From positions 1 to 64,000 of the forward strand of contig NZ_JACAQA010000022.1 of the NCBI RefSeq assembly GCF_013385425.1: a stretch of 64,000 nucleotides of DNA. Direction: 5' to 3'. The position numbers and the translations under genes are program-made. The notes beneath the pieces are model-generated. The model did not search any database. It was given only the letters and a program-made list of their open reading frames with translations, and was not told the DNA's origin. The stretch comes from Pseudomonas gingeri. GTDB taxonomy: Bacteria > Pseudomonadota > Gammaproteobacteria > Pseudomonadales > Pseudomonadaceae. Position 1 is the first letter of the stretch, and every line of letters starts with the position of its first letter. Positions 15,448 through 25,174 of this stretch are shown in pieces.

Positions 15448-18399
15448 TCAGGCGCCCAGACCGGCCTTTTCCAGCAGCGACTCGGCATCCACCGTGTCGA
15501 TCTGCTGGGGCAGGACGTGTTGCCGGGCGTACGCCAGGTAGATTTCCTCACGGATAAACAGCTCGAACAATTGCGGGTCGATATGGGCGTCGCGGCACAT
15601 GCCGGCCATGATGCCCAGCGCTTCGCTCAGGGTCTTGCCCTTTTTGTACGGGCGATCGGCGGCGGTCAGCGCCTCGAAGATATCGGCAATCGCCATCATC
15701 CGCGCCGGCAGGCTCATCTGTTCGCGCTTCAGGCGCTTGGGGTAACCGGTGCCGTCCATTTTCTCGTGGTGGCCGCCGGCGATCTCCGGCACGGCGGTCA
15801 GGTGCCCGGGAAACGGCAGTTGATCGAGCATCAGGATGGTCTGCACCATGTGATGGTTGATGATGTAGCGCTCTTCGCGGGTCAGCGTGCCGCGGGTAAT
15901 GCTCAGGTTGTACAACTCCCCCCGATTGAACTTGTAGGGCGGCACGTCGAGCTGAAAGCCCCAGCGATTGTCGGCGGGGATCAGTTCGGCCTCGTTGCGT
16001 TCGAACAGATGCTCGGGCTTGTCCGCCAGCAGCGCTTCGGTGGCCGGCAGGGGCGCGGCGGGGCTGCGTTCCTGGCGGAGCTTTTCTTCCCAGGACACCC
16101 CGAGACGATCGTCCAGCGTGCGGGTCCAGGTGCGTTGGGCAATCCGCTGCAGGTGTTCCAGGTCGGCTTCGGCCATGGCCTCGCCGCCCAGGTTGCAGTG
16201 GGCGACAAAGGCGAAGTCCTCGTCCAGGGCCGTCAGGCTGGCGTCGCGCGCCCGGCCCAAGTCGGCTTCGTCGCCACCCAGCGCCCGGCCTTGCCAATAG
16301 TCGACCCAGGCATCGCGCTTGAGCACTTCGAAGCGGGTGCGTATTTCGTGAATGCGGTCGTACAGGGTTTCCAGCTTGGTGGCCTTGTCGACCACGTATT
16401 CGGGAGTGGTGACCTTGCCGCAGTCATGCAGCCAGGCAGCGACATGCAGCGCCTCCCATTCGTCTTCGCTGGGTTGGTAGCCTTTGAACGCCGGTGTCTG
16501 GCTGGCCGCGGCGGCCTCGGCGATCATCAGCGTCAGCACCGGCACCCGTTGGCAGTGGCCGCCGGTGTAAGGACTCTTGGCATCGATGGCGCCGGCCAAT
16601 AACTGGATGAACGCGTCCAGCAGTTGTTTCTGCCGGGCTTGCAGGCGCTGGCTTTCGATGCAGGCGGCCGCGGTGCCGGAAATGGCGCTGATAAAGGCGA
16701 TGCGGTCCGGCTGCAGGTTCTCCATATCGGTCTCGGTGCCACTGTCGGGCAGCAGCAGGGCGAGGACGCCGACGGTTTCGCCATGGCGGTTGTGCAAGCG
16801 GATGCCGATCAGGTGAATCCGCGGGCTCTCCAGGGCGAGCATGACCTTTTGCAAGTCGGCCGCCTGCTCGAAGCCGAGGGTGGCGACCACGTTGTCCTGC
16901 CGGTCCAGTGCCTTGAGCCAGTCCGGGCGCTGTTCGTCAGCCTCGGCTGCACCGCGGATATCGAAGTGCCGGGGATCCTGCTGGACACCATCGATGATCA
17001 GGGCATGGGCTTCCAGCTGGCGGCTGTCGCTGTCCAGCAGGTAGATCAGCCCGGCGCGGGCCTGGGCGATTTTCAGCGTTTCCTCGAGCACCCGTTGCAG
17101 CAGGGGATCGAAGCGGGTTTGCGCCGAGAGGCTGGAGGCGATTTCGAAGAAGCTCGCCAGGGTCTGCTTCATTCGGATCATCGAGGTCGCCAGCCGGTCG
17201 ACTTCCAGCACCGGCGAGCGCGGTGTCGCCGGGTGGTTGAAGTTGAAGCTGCGAATCGCATCGGCCTCCTGTACCAGGGTGTGCAGCGGCTTGACCAGCA
17301 GCCTGGACGTCAGCCAGCCCAGGGGCAGGCACAGCAGCAGGGTGGCCAGGGTGATCAGCGCGCCTTGCCAGCGGATCCGGTAGGCGTCCGCCAAGAGTTC
17401 GTCTTCCGGAACCAGCAGGGCCAGTTGCAGGCCCTTGGGCCCGCCTTCGGCGAGTTGCGTACGGGCGACTATCCATTGCCGTTGCGCGCTGTCCAGGTGG
17501 TGCTCGGTGCTGCTGCCCGGTTCCATGAAGCGTTGCAGGATCGGGCTCAGATCCTGGACCCGGGGCAACCGTGCGTCGCTGCTGTGGCCGATCAGCCGGG
17601 CGTAGTCGGGATAGGCCACGGCATTGTCGTGTTCATCGAACAGGACGATTTCGGTCGAGGGCGTGACCTTGTGTTTGTCCAGGGTCGCGGAAAGATCCGC
17701 CAGGGTCAGGTCGGCGGCGATCACCACGTTGGCGCTGCCGCGCCGGGCGAGGGTGGTGCCGACATTGTGGGTGGAGAAAAACAGGTAGGGCGCGGTGGTG
17801 ATCTGGTCGCTGTCCTTCAGGGCGCTGTTGAACCAGGAGCGTACGCGGGGATCGTAGGCTTCGCGGTGATTGTCCTGGCGGCTGATCAGTTGCAGGGCCG
17901 CGTCGTAGAACAATGATTCGGACTTGACCCCCGCGACGCCGGGGTCGCGCTCGATACTCCAGACCTGGAAGGCGGCGTTCTCCGGTGCCTTGAAATAGGC
18001 GCGCAGGGCGCTGTCGCGCAGCGGCCGGACCATGAAGAAGTCGCCATCGGCGTAACCGAGGTACAGCGATGCCAGGTTCGGGTTGTCGTTCAGGGCCTGG
18101 GTGAAGGGCTTGAGCAGTGCCAGCCGTTGCCCAAGCGTAAGGGCCTGGGTGCGATCGTCGATGGCCAGCAGGCTCAGCAGATGACGAATCGGCTGGTAGG
18201 TGTGCAGCAGATCCAGCTGTACATCGTCGCGGACCCTGCCGAAGATTTTTTCGCTGCTGGCGAGAATGATCTGCGTGGTTTGCCGGTAGTTGAACAGCCC
18301 CAGCAGGGTGCCGGTCAGCAGCAGCAGGCAGGTGAACAGGATACTGATGTGCACGTGCAGCGCCAGCCGGCGTCTTTCGCGTTGCATGGGACGGGGCAT
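15448..18399 (-). CDS. membrane sensor with GAF and HD-GYP domains, 983 aa
   Basis: Probable c-di-GMP phosphodiesterase. A first membrane segment (about 14-34), a long periplasmic Cache-like sensor, a second membrane segment (ALITLATLLLCLPLGWL), HAMP, then GAF (about 415-580) precede the output domain. HDCGK and HHEKMDGTGYP are intact, but about 220 residues separate them where canonical HD-GYP domains have about 65, so a large insertion splits the domain. Start ATG at 18399 with GGGAGA upstream. No partner is encoded in the same operon. The ligand is unknown. Confidence 0.88.
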   Translation of the reverse strand: MPRPMQRERRRLALHVHISILFTCLLLLTGTLLGLFNYRQTTQIILASSEKIFGRVRDDVQLDLLHTYQPIRHLLSLLAIDDRTQALTLGQRLALLKPFTQALNDNPNLASLYLGYADGDFFMVRPLRDSALRAYFKAPENAAFQVWSIERDPGVAGVKSESLFYDAALQLISRQDNHREAYDPRVRSWFNSALKDSDQITTAPYLFFSTHNVGTTLARRGSANVVIAADLTLADLSATLDKHKVTPSTEIVLFDEHDNAVAYPDYARLIGHSSDARLPRVQDLSPILQRFMEPGSSTEHHLDSAQRQWIVARTQLAEGGPKGLQLALLVPEDELLADAYRIRWQGALITLATLLLCLPLGWLTSRLLVKPLHTLVQEADAIRSFNFNHPATPRSPVLEVDRLATSMIRMKQTLASFFEIASSLSAQTRFDPLLQRVLEETLKIAQARAGLIYLLDSDSRQLEAHALIIDGVQQDPRHFDIRGAAEADEQRPDWLKALDRQDNVVATLGFEQAADLQKVMLALESPRIHLIGIRLHNRHGETVGVLALLLPDSGTETDMENLQPDRIAFISAISGTAAACIESQRLQARQKQLLDAFIQLLAGAIDAKSPYTGGHCQRVPVLTLMIAEAAAASQTPAFKGYQPSEDEWEALHVAAWLHDCGKVTTPEYVVDKATKLETLYDRIHEIRTRFEVLKRDAWVDYWQGRALGGDEADLGRARDASLTALDEDFAFVAHCNLGGEAMAEADLEHLQRIAQRTWTRTLDDRLGVSWEEKLRQERSPAAPLPATEALLADKPEHLFERNEAELIPADNRWGFQLDVPPYKFNRGELYNLSITRGTLTREERYIINHHMVQTILMLDQLPFPGHLTAVPEIAGGHHEKMDGTGYPKRLKREQMSLPARMMAIADIFEALTAADRPYKKGKTLSEALGIMAGMCRDAHIDPQLFELFIREEIYLAYARQHVLPQQIDTVDAESLLEKAGLGA

Positions 18400-18459
18400 C
18401 GCTGATCTCCCTGGGTGATGGGGCCGTGCTCAGCGCCCAAGGATAGCCAATGTCCGCTG

Positions 18460-21400
18460 TCAGGTGTGCTCCTGGCCGGGCATTTTTTCAGGCGGCGGGC
18501 CGGTGTGCTCGCGCAAGGCCGTTTCGAGTTCGAGCAAGGCCTGCACAATCGCCTGCCGGGCGCTTTCGATCTGCGGCCTCGGAGCGTCCTCCTGGCATTG
18601 TTTTTCCAGGATTTCGCAGTGTTCCACCAACGCGTTGGCCTGGGCGATCCGCGCCGCGCCCTTGATCTTGTGGGCCATGTCGATGAGGGGTACCAGGTCA
18701 CCGCTGATGGGCAGTCCGAGCAGTTCCTCGCGGTCCGCCTGGCAACTGCTCAGCAGCTCGTCGATCAAGCGACGCATCAGCAGCGGCTCGCCCCCGGTCA
18801 GGGCGTGCAGGCCGTCGAGGCTGAAGGCGGCCTGGCTCGGACGCGGGCGCGGCGTGACGTCGGCGAGTTTCTGGTTGAGGGTGGTCAGGCTGATGGGCTT
18901 GAACAGGCAGTCGTTCATGCCGGCTTCCTTGCAGCGGGTGCGTTCCTCGGGCTGGGCGTTGGCGGTGAAACCGAACACCGTGCAGGCCGGGAGGTCATGG
19001 CGGGCTTCATGTTCGCGCAGGCGGCGGGTCATCTCGTAGCCGTTCAGGACGGGCATGTTGCAGTCGACGATCACCAGGTCGAAATGCCCGTCTTTCCAGG
19101 CCTGCAAACCGGTTGCACCATTCTGTGCGGTGCTGAACGAGTGGCCGAGAAAGCCCAGTTGCTGGCACATCAACAGGCGGTTGGCCGGGTGGTCGTCCAC
19201 CACCAGGACATTCAGCGCCTGCAGCGCCGGGGTCAGTTCCGGATCGCGCCGGGCGGTGCCTTGAGTGGCTTCGAGGCAGTCCAGTTCCAGGGCCACCACC
19301 ACTCGGGTGCCTTCGCCCGGCACGCTGGACAGGCTCAGGGTGCCACCCATCATTTCGCACAGGCTGCGGCAGATCACCAGGCCCAGGCCGGCGCCGCTAC
19401 GGGCCAGGTGGCCGGAGTTGTCGGCCTGTACAAAGGGCTCGAACAGCCGGGCCTGATCGGCGGCGCTGATGCCGATGCCGCTGTCCTGGACGGTCAGGGT
19501 CATGTTCGTCCGTTGCGCCACCGCGGTGGGCTGCATCTGCAACGAGATGGTGACCTGGCCCTGCTCGGTGAACTTGATGGCATTGCTGATCAGGTTGGAC
19601 AGGATCTGCTTGAAGCGCAGGGGATCGATCAGGATGTCGCCGATGTCCTGGCGTTCAGGCAGCTGCACCACCAGGTCCAGTTGCTTCTGCCGTGCCAGGC
19701 CATCGAAGACCCGGACCACCGATTCCACCAGTTCGCCGAGGTTGACCCGCTCGGGGGACAGGCTCAGGCGACCGGACTCGATGCGGGCGATATCGAGGAT
19801 ATCGCCGATCAGTTCCAGCAGGTCCTTGGCCGAGTTGTAGGCGACTTCGATGGCGGGGCGATCGAGGTGGCCCTGGTCCGCGCGCTTGAGGGTCAGTTCG
19901 AGCATGCCGATCACCGCGTTCATCGGCGTGCGGATTTCGTGGCTCATGGTTGCCAGGAAGGTGCTCTTGGCCCGGTTGGCGCTGTCGGCCTGGTCCTTGG
20001 CCGCGCGCAGTTCTTCGAACAGTTCGCGGCGTTCGCTGATGTCGATCCAGCCGCCGATGATGCCCTGCACCTCGCCCAGGGAGTTACGGTAGGGCAGGAT
20101 CCAGTGATAGATGGTCATCCGGCGGTCGCCGATATGCAGGGTGCGGTCGCAGATCTGCGCCGTGCCTTCGTCCATCACCCGCTGGTAGTCGGCCTGGTAT
20201 TCCCGGGCCTCGAAGGCGTTGCCCTGGTAGGCGTCCATGACCCGCTTGCCGATCACATCCTCGAGCTTGGTCGAGAAGGCTTGCAGGTAGCTGTCGTTGC
20301 AGGTCTGCAACAAGCCTTCGCGATCACGCACATAGATCGGGTGCGGGGTGCCGTTGACCAGCGCGCGCATGAATTCGAACTGGTCGCTCAGGGCCCGCTC
20401 GGCCAGTTGCCGTTGTCGGATCTGCCGGCGCATGTAGGCGTTCCAGCCCAGCGAGAGCAGCAGCAGCGCGCCGGCCCCCATGACGATCTGCAGGATCAGC
20501 CGATGGTAGTTGCGCCAGTAGCTCTCGGACGATGGTGTGTAGCCGCGCCAGCGACTGTTGATGATGCCCAGTTCGTCCGGGGCGATGCTCAGCAGCGCCT
20601 TGTCGAGAATCGAGCCCAGCTCCGTGGCCCCACGGGCGGTGGCCAGGGCGAAGATCGCCTGCTGGGTGCCGATGGTCGCGCTGATCTGCAGCTTGTCGTC
20701 GAAGGTTTGCGAAGCGATCAGGTAGTTGGCGATCACCAGTGAACTCACCGCGCCTTCCGCCTGGCCCTGGGCGAGCAGTTCGACCGCCTTGAGGCTGTCG
20801 TCGGTTTCAATCAGCTTGATCTCCGGGAAATCGCTGCGCAGGTAGTCGATCAGCGGGTTGCCGCGGATCACCGCCAGGCGCCGGCCCTGCATCTGGTCGA
20901 GGTTGTTGACGCTGTCGCGGCCCTTGGCCGTCAGCAGCACGAACGAGTTCTCCATGTACGGCCGGCTGAAATGCAGGATGTTCTCGCGTTCATTGGTCGG
21001 GCTGACGGCGGCGATAATGTCGGCCTGGTTGTTTTTGATCCGGTTGATCATGTCGTCCAGGCTGCGCGAGCGCTGCACGTCGAAACGCAGGCCGGTGCGC
21101 AGGCGGATCAGTTCCAGCAGGTCGGCGGTGACGCCACGGAAGCTGTTGTCGGCGTCGAAGAAGGTGATCGGCGCCAGGGCTTCGTTGACCACCACGCGGA
21201 CCACCGGGTGCTCCTTGATCCAGCGTTCTTCGCGCGCGGTCAGTTGCAGCTTGTGGTCGGTCAGCAGGATGTCGCTGCCGGCGCTCCAGCGGTGGGCGAT
21301 ACTCTCGCGCTCGCTGGTGGGGATCGCTTTCAGGGTGGCGTTGACGGCGCCCAGCAGGGCGGCGTTGTCACCGCGCACGGCAAAGCTGAAGCCGTAGGCC

Positions 21401-22125
21401 TCGTGCTTGCCGAAGTTGGCCATTTTCACATTGCGCAAATAGCCCTTGTTGATCAGGTAGTGGGTCGAGATGGTGTCGCCGAGAAACACGTCGGCCTGGT
21501 CGAACGCCACGGCGTTGAGCGCGTTCAGGTAGGACGGGTAGAACTGCAGCGTGGCGTTGGGATAAAGGCTCTTGATCTCGTCCAGTGGCAGGTAGTGGTA
21601 GACCATGCTCAGGCGCATGCCCGCCAGGCCATCGCTCAGGGCGCGGGTTTCGTTTTCACGGGTGACCAGCACCGGCTGGTCGATGGCGTAGGGGGTCGAC
21701 AGCGCGATGTTCTTGTTCACCGCCTCGAAGCCGTTGGCGCTGCCGAGCAGGTCGATTCGGCCTTGTTCGAGGGCACTGATGGCGGCTTCGCGGGTGGCAA
21801 AGCTCTGCACCTTGATCGGCAGGCCCAGGGCCTTGGCCAGGATACCGGCGTAGTCGGCGGTGATGCCTTCATAGTCATGGCCGCTGACGGTCATGTCGAA
21901 AGGCGGGTAATCCGGAGCGGAGGTGCCGAGCACCAGCTCGCGCTTGTCCTCGACCCAGCGCCGTTGCTCCTTGTCCAGCACGACCTCCATGTGGCTGGCG
22001 CTTGAACGGCTGAGTAATGAGAAGTGGGTGATACCCGGGGTCTCTGCAAGCGCTGACAGGCACAGGCACAAGCCTGTGATCACCATCAGATAGTCCTTTA
22101 TGCGCATGGGCATTGGTTTTCTCAC
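18460..22125 (-). CDS. rocS2: BvgS-like hybrid sensor kinase (RocS2-type), 1221 aa
   Basis: Unorthodox kinase with an N-terminal signal/membrane segment and two tandem periplasmic solute-binding (SBP_bac_3) Venus-flytrap domains (about 50-290 and 300-530). A membrane segment (about 545-567), a PAS domain, HisKA (ATMSHEIRTPMNAV), HATPase (GAGLGLVIC), receiver (VVDDHPANR, IVDCNMPVLNG) and a C-terminal Hpt (IDMAHKIKGAARIAQ) follow. The start is a GTG overlapping the response-regulator stop (GTGA). The Roc assignment rests on the RocA-like partner and the adjacent dgt, as I recall for PA3044-PA3043. In P. aeruginosa such systems control cup fimbriae and efflux. Confidence 0.85.
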   Translation of the reverse strand: MRKPMPMRIKDYLMVITGLCLCLSALAETPGITHFSLLSRSSASHMEVVLDKEQRRWVEDKRELVLGTSAPDYPPFDMTVSGHDYEGITADYAGILAKALGLPIKVQSFATREAAISALEQGRIDLLGSANGFEAVNKNIALSTPYAIDQPVLVTRENETRALSDGLAGMRLSMVYHYLPLDEIKSLYPNATLQFYPSYLNALNAVAFDQADVFLGDTISTHYLINKGYLRNVKMANFGKHEAYGFSFAVRGDNAALLGAVNATLKAIPTSERESIAHRWSAGSDILLTDHKLQLTAREERWIKEHPVVRVVVNEALAPITFFDADNSFRGVTADLLELIRLRTGLRFDVQRSRSLDDMINRIKNNQADIIAAVSPTNERENILHFSRPYMENSFVLLTAKGRDSVNNLDQMQGRRLAVIRGNPLIDYLRSDFPEIKLIETDDSLKAVELLAQGQAEGAVSSLVIANYLIASQTFDDKLQISATIGTQQAIFALATARGATELGSILDKALLSIAPDELGIINSRWRGYTPSSESYWRNYHRLILQIVMGAGALLLLSLGWNAYMRRQIRQRQLAERALSDQFEFMRALVNGTPHPIYVRDREGLLQTCNDSYLQAFSTKLEDVIGKRVMDAYQGNAFEAREYQADYQRVMDEGTAQICDRTLHIGDRRMTIYHWILPYRNSLGEVQGIIGGWIDISERRELFEELRAAKDQADSANRAKSTFLATMSHEIRTPMNAVIGMLELTLKRADQGHLDRPAIEVAYNSAKDLLELIGDILDIARIESGRLSLSPERVNLGELVESVVRVFDGLARQKQLDLVVQLPERQDIGDILIDPLRFKQILSNLISNAIKFTEQGQVTISLQMQPTAVAQRTNMTLTVQDSGIGISAADQARLFEPFVQADNSGHLARSGAGLGLVICRSLCEMMGGTLSLSSVPGEGTRVVVALELDCLEATQGTARRDPELTPALQALNVLVVDDHPANRLLMCQQLGFLGHSFSTAQNGATGLQAWKDGHFDLVIVDCNMPVLNGYEMTRRLREHEARHDLPACTVFGFTANAQPEERTRCKEAGMNDCLFKPISLTTLNQKLADVTPRPRPSQAAFSLDGLHALTGGEPLLMRRLIDELLSSCQADREELLGLPISGDLVPLIDMAHKIKGAARIAQANALVEHCEILEKQCQEDAPRPQIESARQAIVQALLELETALREHTGPPPEKMPGQEHT

Positions 22126-22751
22126 ACTACCGCGTTGCGTTTGGCCATCTCGATAAGCTCTACCAGGGATTTGGCCTTGAGTTTTTGCATAAGTCTTTTC
22201 TTGTAGGTACTGACGGTCTTGTTGCTGAGAAACATACCCTTGGCGATTTCCTTGTTGGTCCGGCCCTGGGCAAACAATTGCAGGACCATCAGTTCCCGAT
22301 CATTGACGAGTTTGAAGAGTTCGATCTCCGGATTTTCCGGCCCCTCTTTTCGAGCACCGATCAACGCCTGGCTTGGGAAGTAATTGTAGCCGGACAGTAC
22401 CGCCTTGATCGCACTCAGCAACTCGCTCAAGTCTTCGGCCTTGCAGACATAACCCGAGGCGCCGGACTGCATGCAGCGCATGGCGAACAGGTTGGGCGTC
22501 TGCGCCGTCAGCACCAGGGTCTTGAGCGGCGAATTCATTGCATTGAAGCGGGCCAGCACCTCCAGGCCGTCGAGTTTGGGGATACTGATATCGAGGATCA
22601 CCAGGTCCGGCATGCATTCGCGGACCATTTGCATCGCGTCGACACCGTTATCGGTTTCCCCGACTATTTCATAACAATCTTCTTGTTCCAACAATATCCT
22701 GATGGCCAGGCGGACAACGGGGTGGTCGTCGACGATAAAAACCGAGTTCAT
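22122..22751 (-). CDS. rocA2: NarL/LuxR-type response regulator (RocA2-type), 209 aa
   Basis: Receiver plus LuxR-type DNA-binding domain. Acidic pocket VDDHPVVR, phospho-Asp in LVILDISIPKLDG, and Lys in YVCKAED. The helix-turn-helix is in QGRTNKEIAKGMFLSNKTVSTYKK. It is the first gene of the operon and its stop overlaps the start of the kinase. Predicted to be phosphorylated by the Hpt of that kinase; targets are not visible in the window. Confidence 0.88.
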   Translation of the reverse strand: MNSVFIVDDHPVVRLAIRILLEQEDCYEIVGETDNGVDAMQMVRECMPDLVILDISIPKLDGLEVLARFNAMNSPLKTLVLTAQTPNLFAMRCMQSGASGYVCKAEDLSELLSAIKAVLSGYNYFPSQALIGARKEGPENPEIELFKLVNDRELMVLQLFAQGRTNKEIAKGMFLSNKTVSTYKKRLMQKLKAKSLVELIEMAKRNAVV

Positions 22752-23083
22752 AATAAAGTCCCATACGAGCTGTTTGGAAAGCGCGAACCTTAGCTCAGTT
22801 GGACAAGCGGGCGCATGAAGGGAAGGCCCTACAGAGGTAGTATAGGAATATTCCTACTTTAAATAGGGTTTCGACTTACGCATGACGCAAGTTTGAAAGG
22901 GAAGAGCCGTTCAGTATTGAATGGGGTGGTTATACGGAATGGTTGATGCTTTATAAATTCTTATAATGTTTTGGGAAATGTCCTACTTGCTGGTAGGCAT
23001 GTTTTTGCCATTGCCGCCCCCGGGGCGGAGTCGGGGCAGGGGGGCAGGTCACGTCGGCGCGCCGGGATGAGGCTCGGCGATGG
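22752..23083. other. intergenic region upstream of rocA2 operon
   Basis: No gene in these 332 bases. The stretch 22840-22990 is notably AT-richer than its surroundings and likely carries the rocA2 promoter, but I cannot fix -35/-10 boxes. A short D-arm-like string occurs at 22791-22810 without a tRNA around it. Confidence 0.55.
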
Positions 23084-23506
23084 CTAGGGCTCGGCAGGGC
23101 CGCGTACCTCATGCGGGTAGCGATCCAGGCCCAGGGCGCTCTGCAGGTCCGGGCCGTTCAGCGGTTTGCTCAGGCAGCCGAGCAAGGGCAGCCGTCGCTC
23201 CAGCGCGAGGGCGCTGAGGGCCGCGAGTTCTTCGCTGCTGAGGCTGCTGAGCAGGATCGCCTGTTTGATCATGCCGCTGCGGCAGGCGGTTTCGATCAGG
23301 TCCAGCCCGAGGACGTCCGGCAGGCACTGGTCGCACAACATCAGGTCGAACGGGGTGTGCGCCGAATTCAGTGCACTCATGGCTTCCCGGGCGTTGAGCG
23401 TTGGCGTCAGGGCGTGGAAGCCATAGCTGTTGAGCAGGCTCTGGGTGGCGGCCAGTTGAAAGGGGTGATCCTCTACCAGCAACACGCGTAAGTTGTGTTT
23501 GGGCAT
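23084..23506 (-). CDS. stand-alone receiver-domain response regulator, 140 aa
   Basis: Single REC domain without output domain. Phosphorylation residues are all there: Glu-Asp in LLVEDHPF, Asp in LMLCDQCLPDV, a Ser switch in LLSSLSSEE and Lys in LGCLSKP. The ALLSS/CLSKPLNG style resembles the receiver of RocR, which in the P. aeruginosa roc1 locus is fused to an EAL domain. It is encoded just upstream of rocA2-rocS2 on the same strand, after a 332-base gap. It may act as a phosphate sink or competitor for the RocS kinase (inference). Confidence 0.85.
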   Translation of the reverse strand: MPKHNLRVLLVEDHPFQLAATQSLLNSYGFHALTPTLNAREAMSALNSAHTPFDLMLCDQCLPDVLGLDLIETACRSGMIKQAILLSSLSSEELAALSALALERRLPLLGCLSKPLNGPDLQSALGLDRYPHEVRGPAEP

Positions 23507-23747
23507 GGTGTTTTCCGGGCGACCTGTCGGCTCGGGACAAGGCTACATAGATAGGCGCTGTGTAGGAAAATATGCCTGGAATCGGGCGCTTGTTGAATGG
23601 CAGGTCAGCTTGAGTGTGGGCGGCAGACATAAGAGGAAAGCAATTATTTCAGTGGGCCGAAGCCATGATCAATCAGTTCATTCTCTCGCCGATGTAGGTT
23701 TTATCCCGCTAGACAGCCCGCCCTGATCAGGGGCGGGCGGCTGAGGT

Positions 23748-25079
23748 TTATACCGGGCTGGAGCGACCGGTCATTTCCCGGGCCATTTCACTGGCGTAGC
23801 TGTCGGTCATGCCGGCGATGAAGTCGATCACCCGCAGGAACGAGCTGTGCAGCGGCCACTCGGGCCGGGGGGCGCTGTTGCCGAGCAGGTCGAGGATACG
23901 CCGATGCTTGAACGACGGCGTGCGTCCGCCGTGTTGTTCCAGGGCCGCGCCACAGAAGGCGTTCAAGAGGATTTCCAGGGTGGTGTAGGCGCCGATCTCG
24001 TGGAGGGTCTTGCGCTTGTCCTGGAAGATTTTCTTGCGGGCGATGTCCTTGGCGTTGAGCACGCAGCGTTTGGCCGGGCCATGCATATGCTCGACCAGAT
24101 CCCCTGGCAGGGTCCCGGCCAGCAGCGCGTCCTGTTGCTCGACGAAGGCCCTGGCCGCGGCGTTGGTCAAGTGTTCGATGGCCTTGCCGCGCAGGATCGC
24201 CAGCTTGCGTCGACGGGAGTCCTGCGGCCCGAGTTGCCGATAGGTTTCCGGCAGGTCGTCGCCCACCAGGCCGAGCAGCAGGGACTCGACCTCGGCATAC
24301 TCGAGCAGGTCCATTTCCAGGCCGTCTTCCAGGTCGATCAGGGCGTAGCAGATATCGTCGGCGGCCTCCATCAGGTAGACCAGCGGGTGGCGCGCCCAGC
24401 GTTGTTCCTCCAACTGTGGCAGGCCGAGCTTGTGGGCGATCTGCTCGAGAATCGGCAGTTCGCTCTGGTAGCAGCCGAACTTGTGTTTCTTGTAGCCCAG
24501 GGAATCGGCGTGGCGCGCCGTCCACGGGTACTTGAGGTAGGTGCCGAGGGTGGCGTAGGTCAGGCGGGTACCGCCTTCGAACTGGTGATATTCCAGCTGG
24601 GTCAGGACCCGGAAGCCTTGGGCGTTGCCTTCGAAATTGAGGAAGTCATTGCCTTCGGCCACGCTCATGCCGTCCAGCCAGCCGCGCCCGGCCGCCTGCT
24701 GGAACCAGTGGCGAATGGCGTCCTCGCCGGAGTGGCCGAACGGCGGGTTGCCGATGTCATGGGCCAGGCAGGCCGATTGCACGACCATGCCCAGGTCGCT
24801 CGGTTCGCACCAGTCGGGCAGGGCATCGCGCAGGGTTTCACCGACGCGCATACCCAGGGAGCGACCGACACAACTGACTTCCAGCGAGTGGGTCAGGCGG
24901 GTGTGGATATGGTCGTTGCTGGTCACCGGGTGGACCTGGGTCTTGCGCCCCAGGCGCCGGAAGGCTCCGGAGAAGATGATGCGGTCGTGGTCTTTGTGGA
25001 AGGGGCTGCGGCCCAGTTCTTCAGGGCTGTGCAGCGATTTCCCGAGACGTTCGCGGGTAAGCAGGGTGTGCCAATCCAA
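23748..25079 (-). CDS. dgt: deoxyguanosinetriphosphate triphosphohydrolase-like protein, 443 aa
   Basis: Hydrolyses dNTPs (dGTP) to deoxynucleoside and tripolyphosphate; HD-superfamily, cytoplasmic. RLTHSLEVSCVGRSLG and LAHDIGNPPFGHSGE hold the metal-binding His and HD residues. The start is taken as TTG (DWHTLLTRERLGKS) with GGAGA just upstream, because no ATG fits and homologues begin MDW; the frame stays open about 200 codons upstream without similarity. It lies between the receiver gene and the EAL gene. Confidence 0.9.
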   Translation of the reverse strand: MDWHTLLTRERLGKSLHSPEELGRSPFHKDHDRIIFSGAFRRLGRKTQVHPVTSNDHIHTRLTHSLEVSCVGRSLGMRVGETLRDALPDWCEPSDLGMVVQSACLAHDIGNPPFGHSGEDAIRHWFQQAAGRGWLDGMSVAEGNDFLNFEGNAQGFRVLTQLEYHQFEGGTRLTYATLGTYLKYPWTARHADSLGYKKHKFGCYQSELPILEQIAHKLGLPQLEEQRWARHPLVYLMEAADDICYALIDLEDGLEMDLLEYAEVESLLLGLVGDDLPETYRQLGPQDSRRRKLAILRGKAIEHLTNAAARAFVEQQDALLAGTLPGDLVEHMHGPAKRCVLNAKDIARKKIFQDKRKTLHEIGAYTTLEILLNAFCGAALEQHGGRTPSFKHRRILDLLGNSAPRPEWPLHSSFLRVIDFIAGMTDSYASEMAREMTGRSSPV

Positions 25080-25174
25080 GGCGGGGCTCTCCGTCGGTGA
25101 CTGATGCCCCAGCTTCCCGTTTAGTGTGCCGGCCTGCAAGCAAAACTGTGCAAGTAAACCTGTGCAGGCAAACC

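Noticed and set aside
22791..22810. TAGCTCAGTTGGACAAGCGG, like a tRNA D-arm
   Set aside because: No acceptor stem, anticodon arm or T-arm (GGTTCGAATCC-like) follows at the needed distance.
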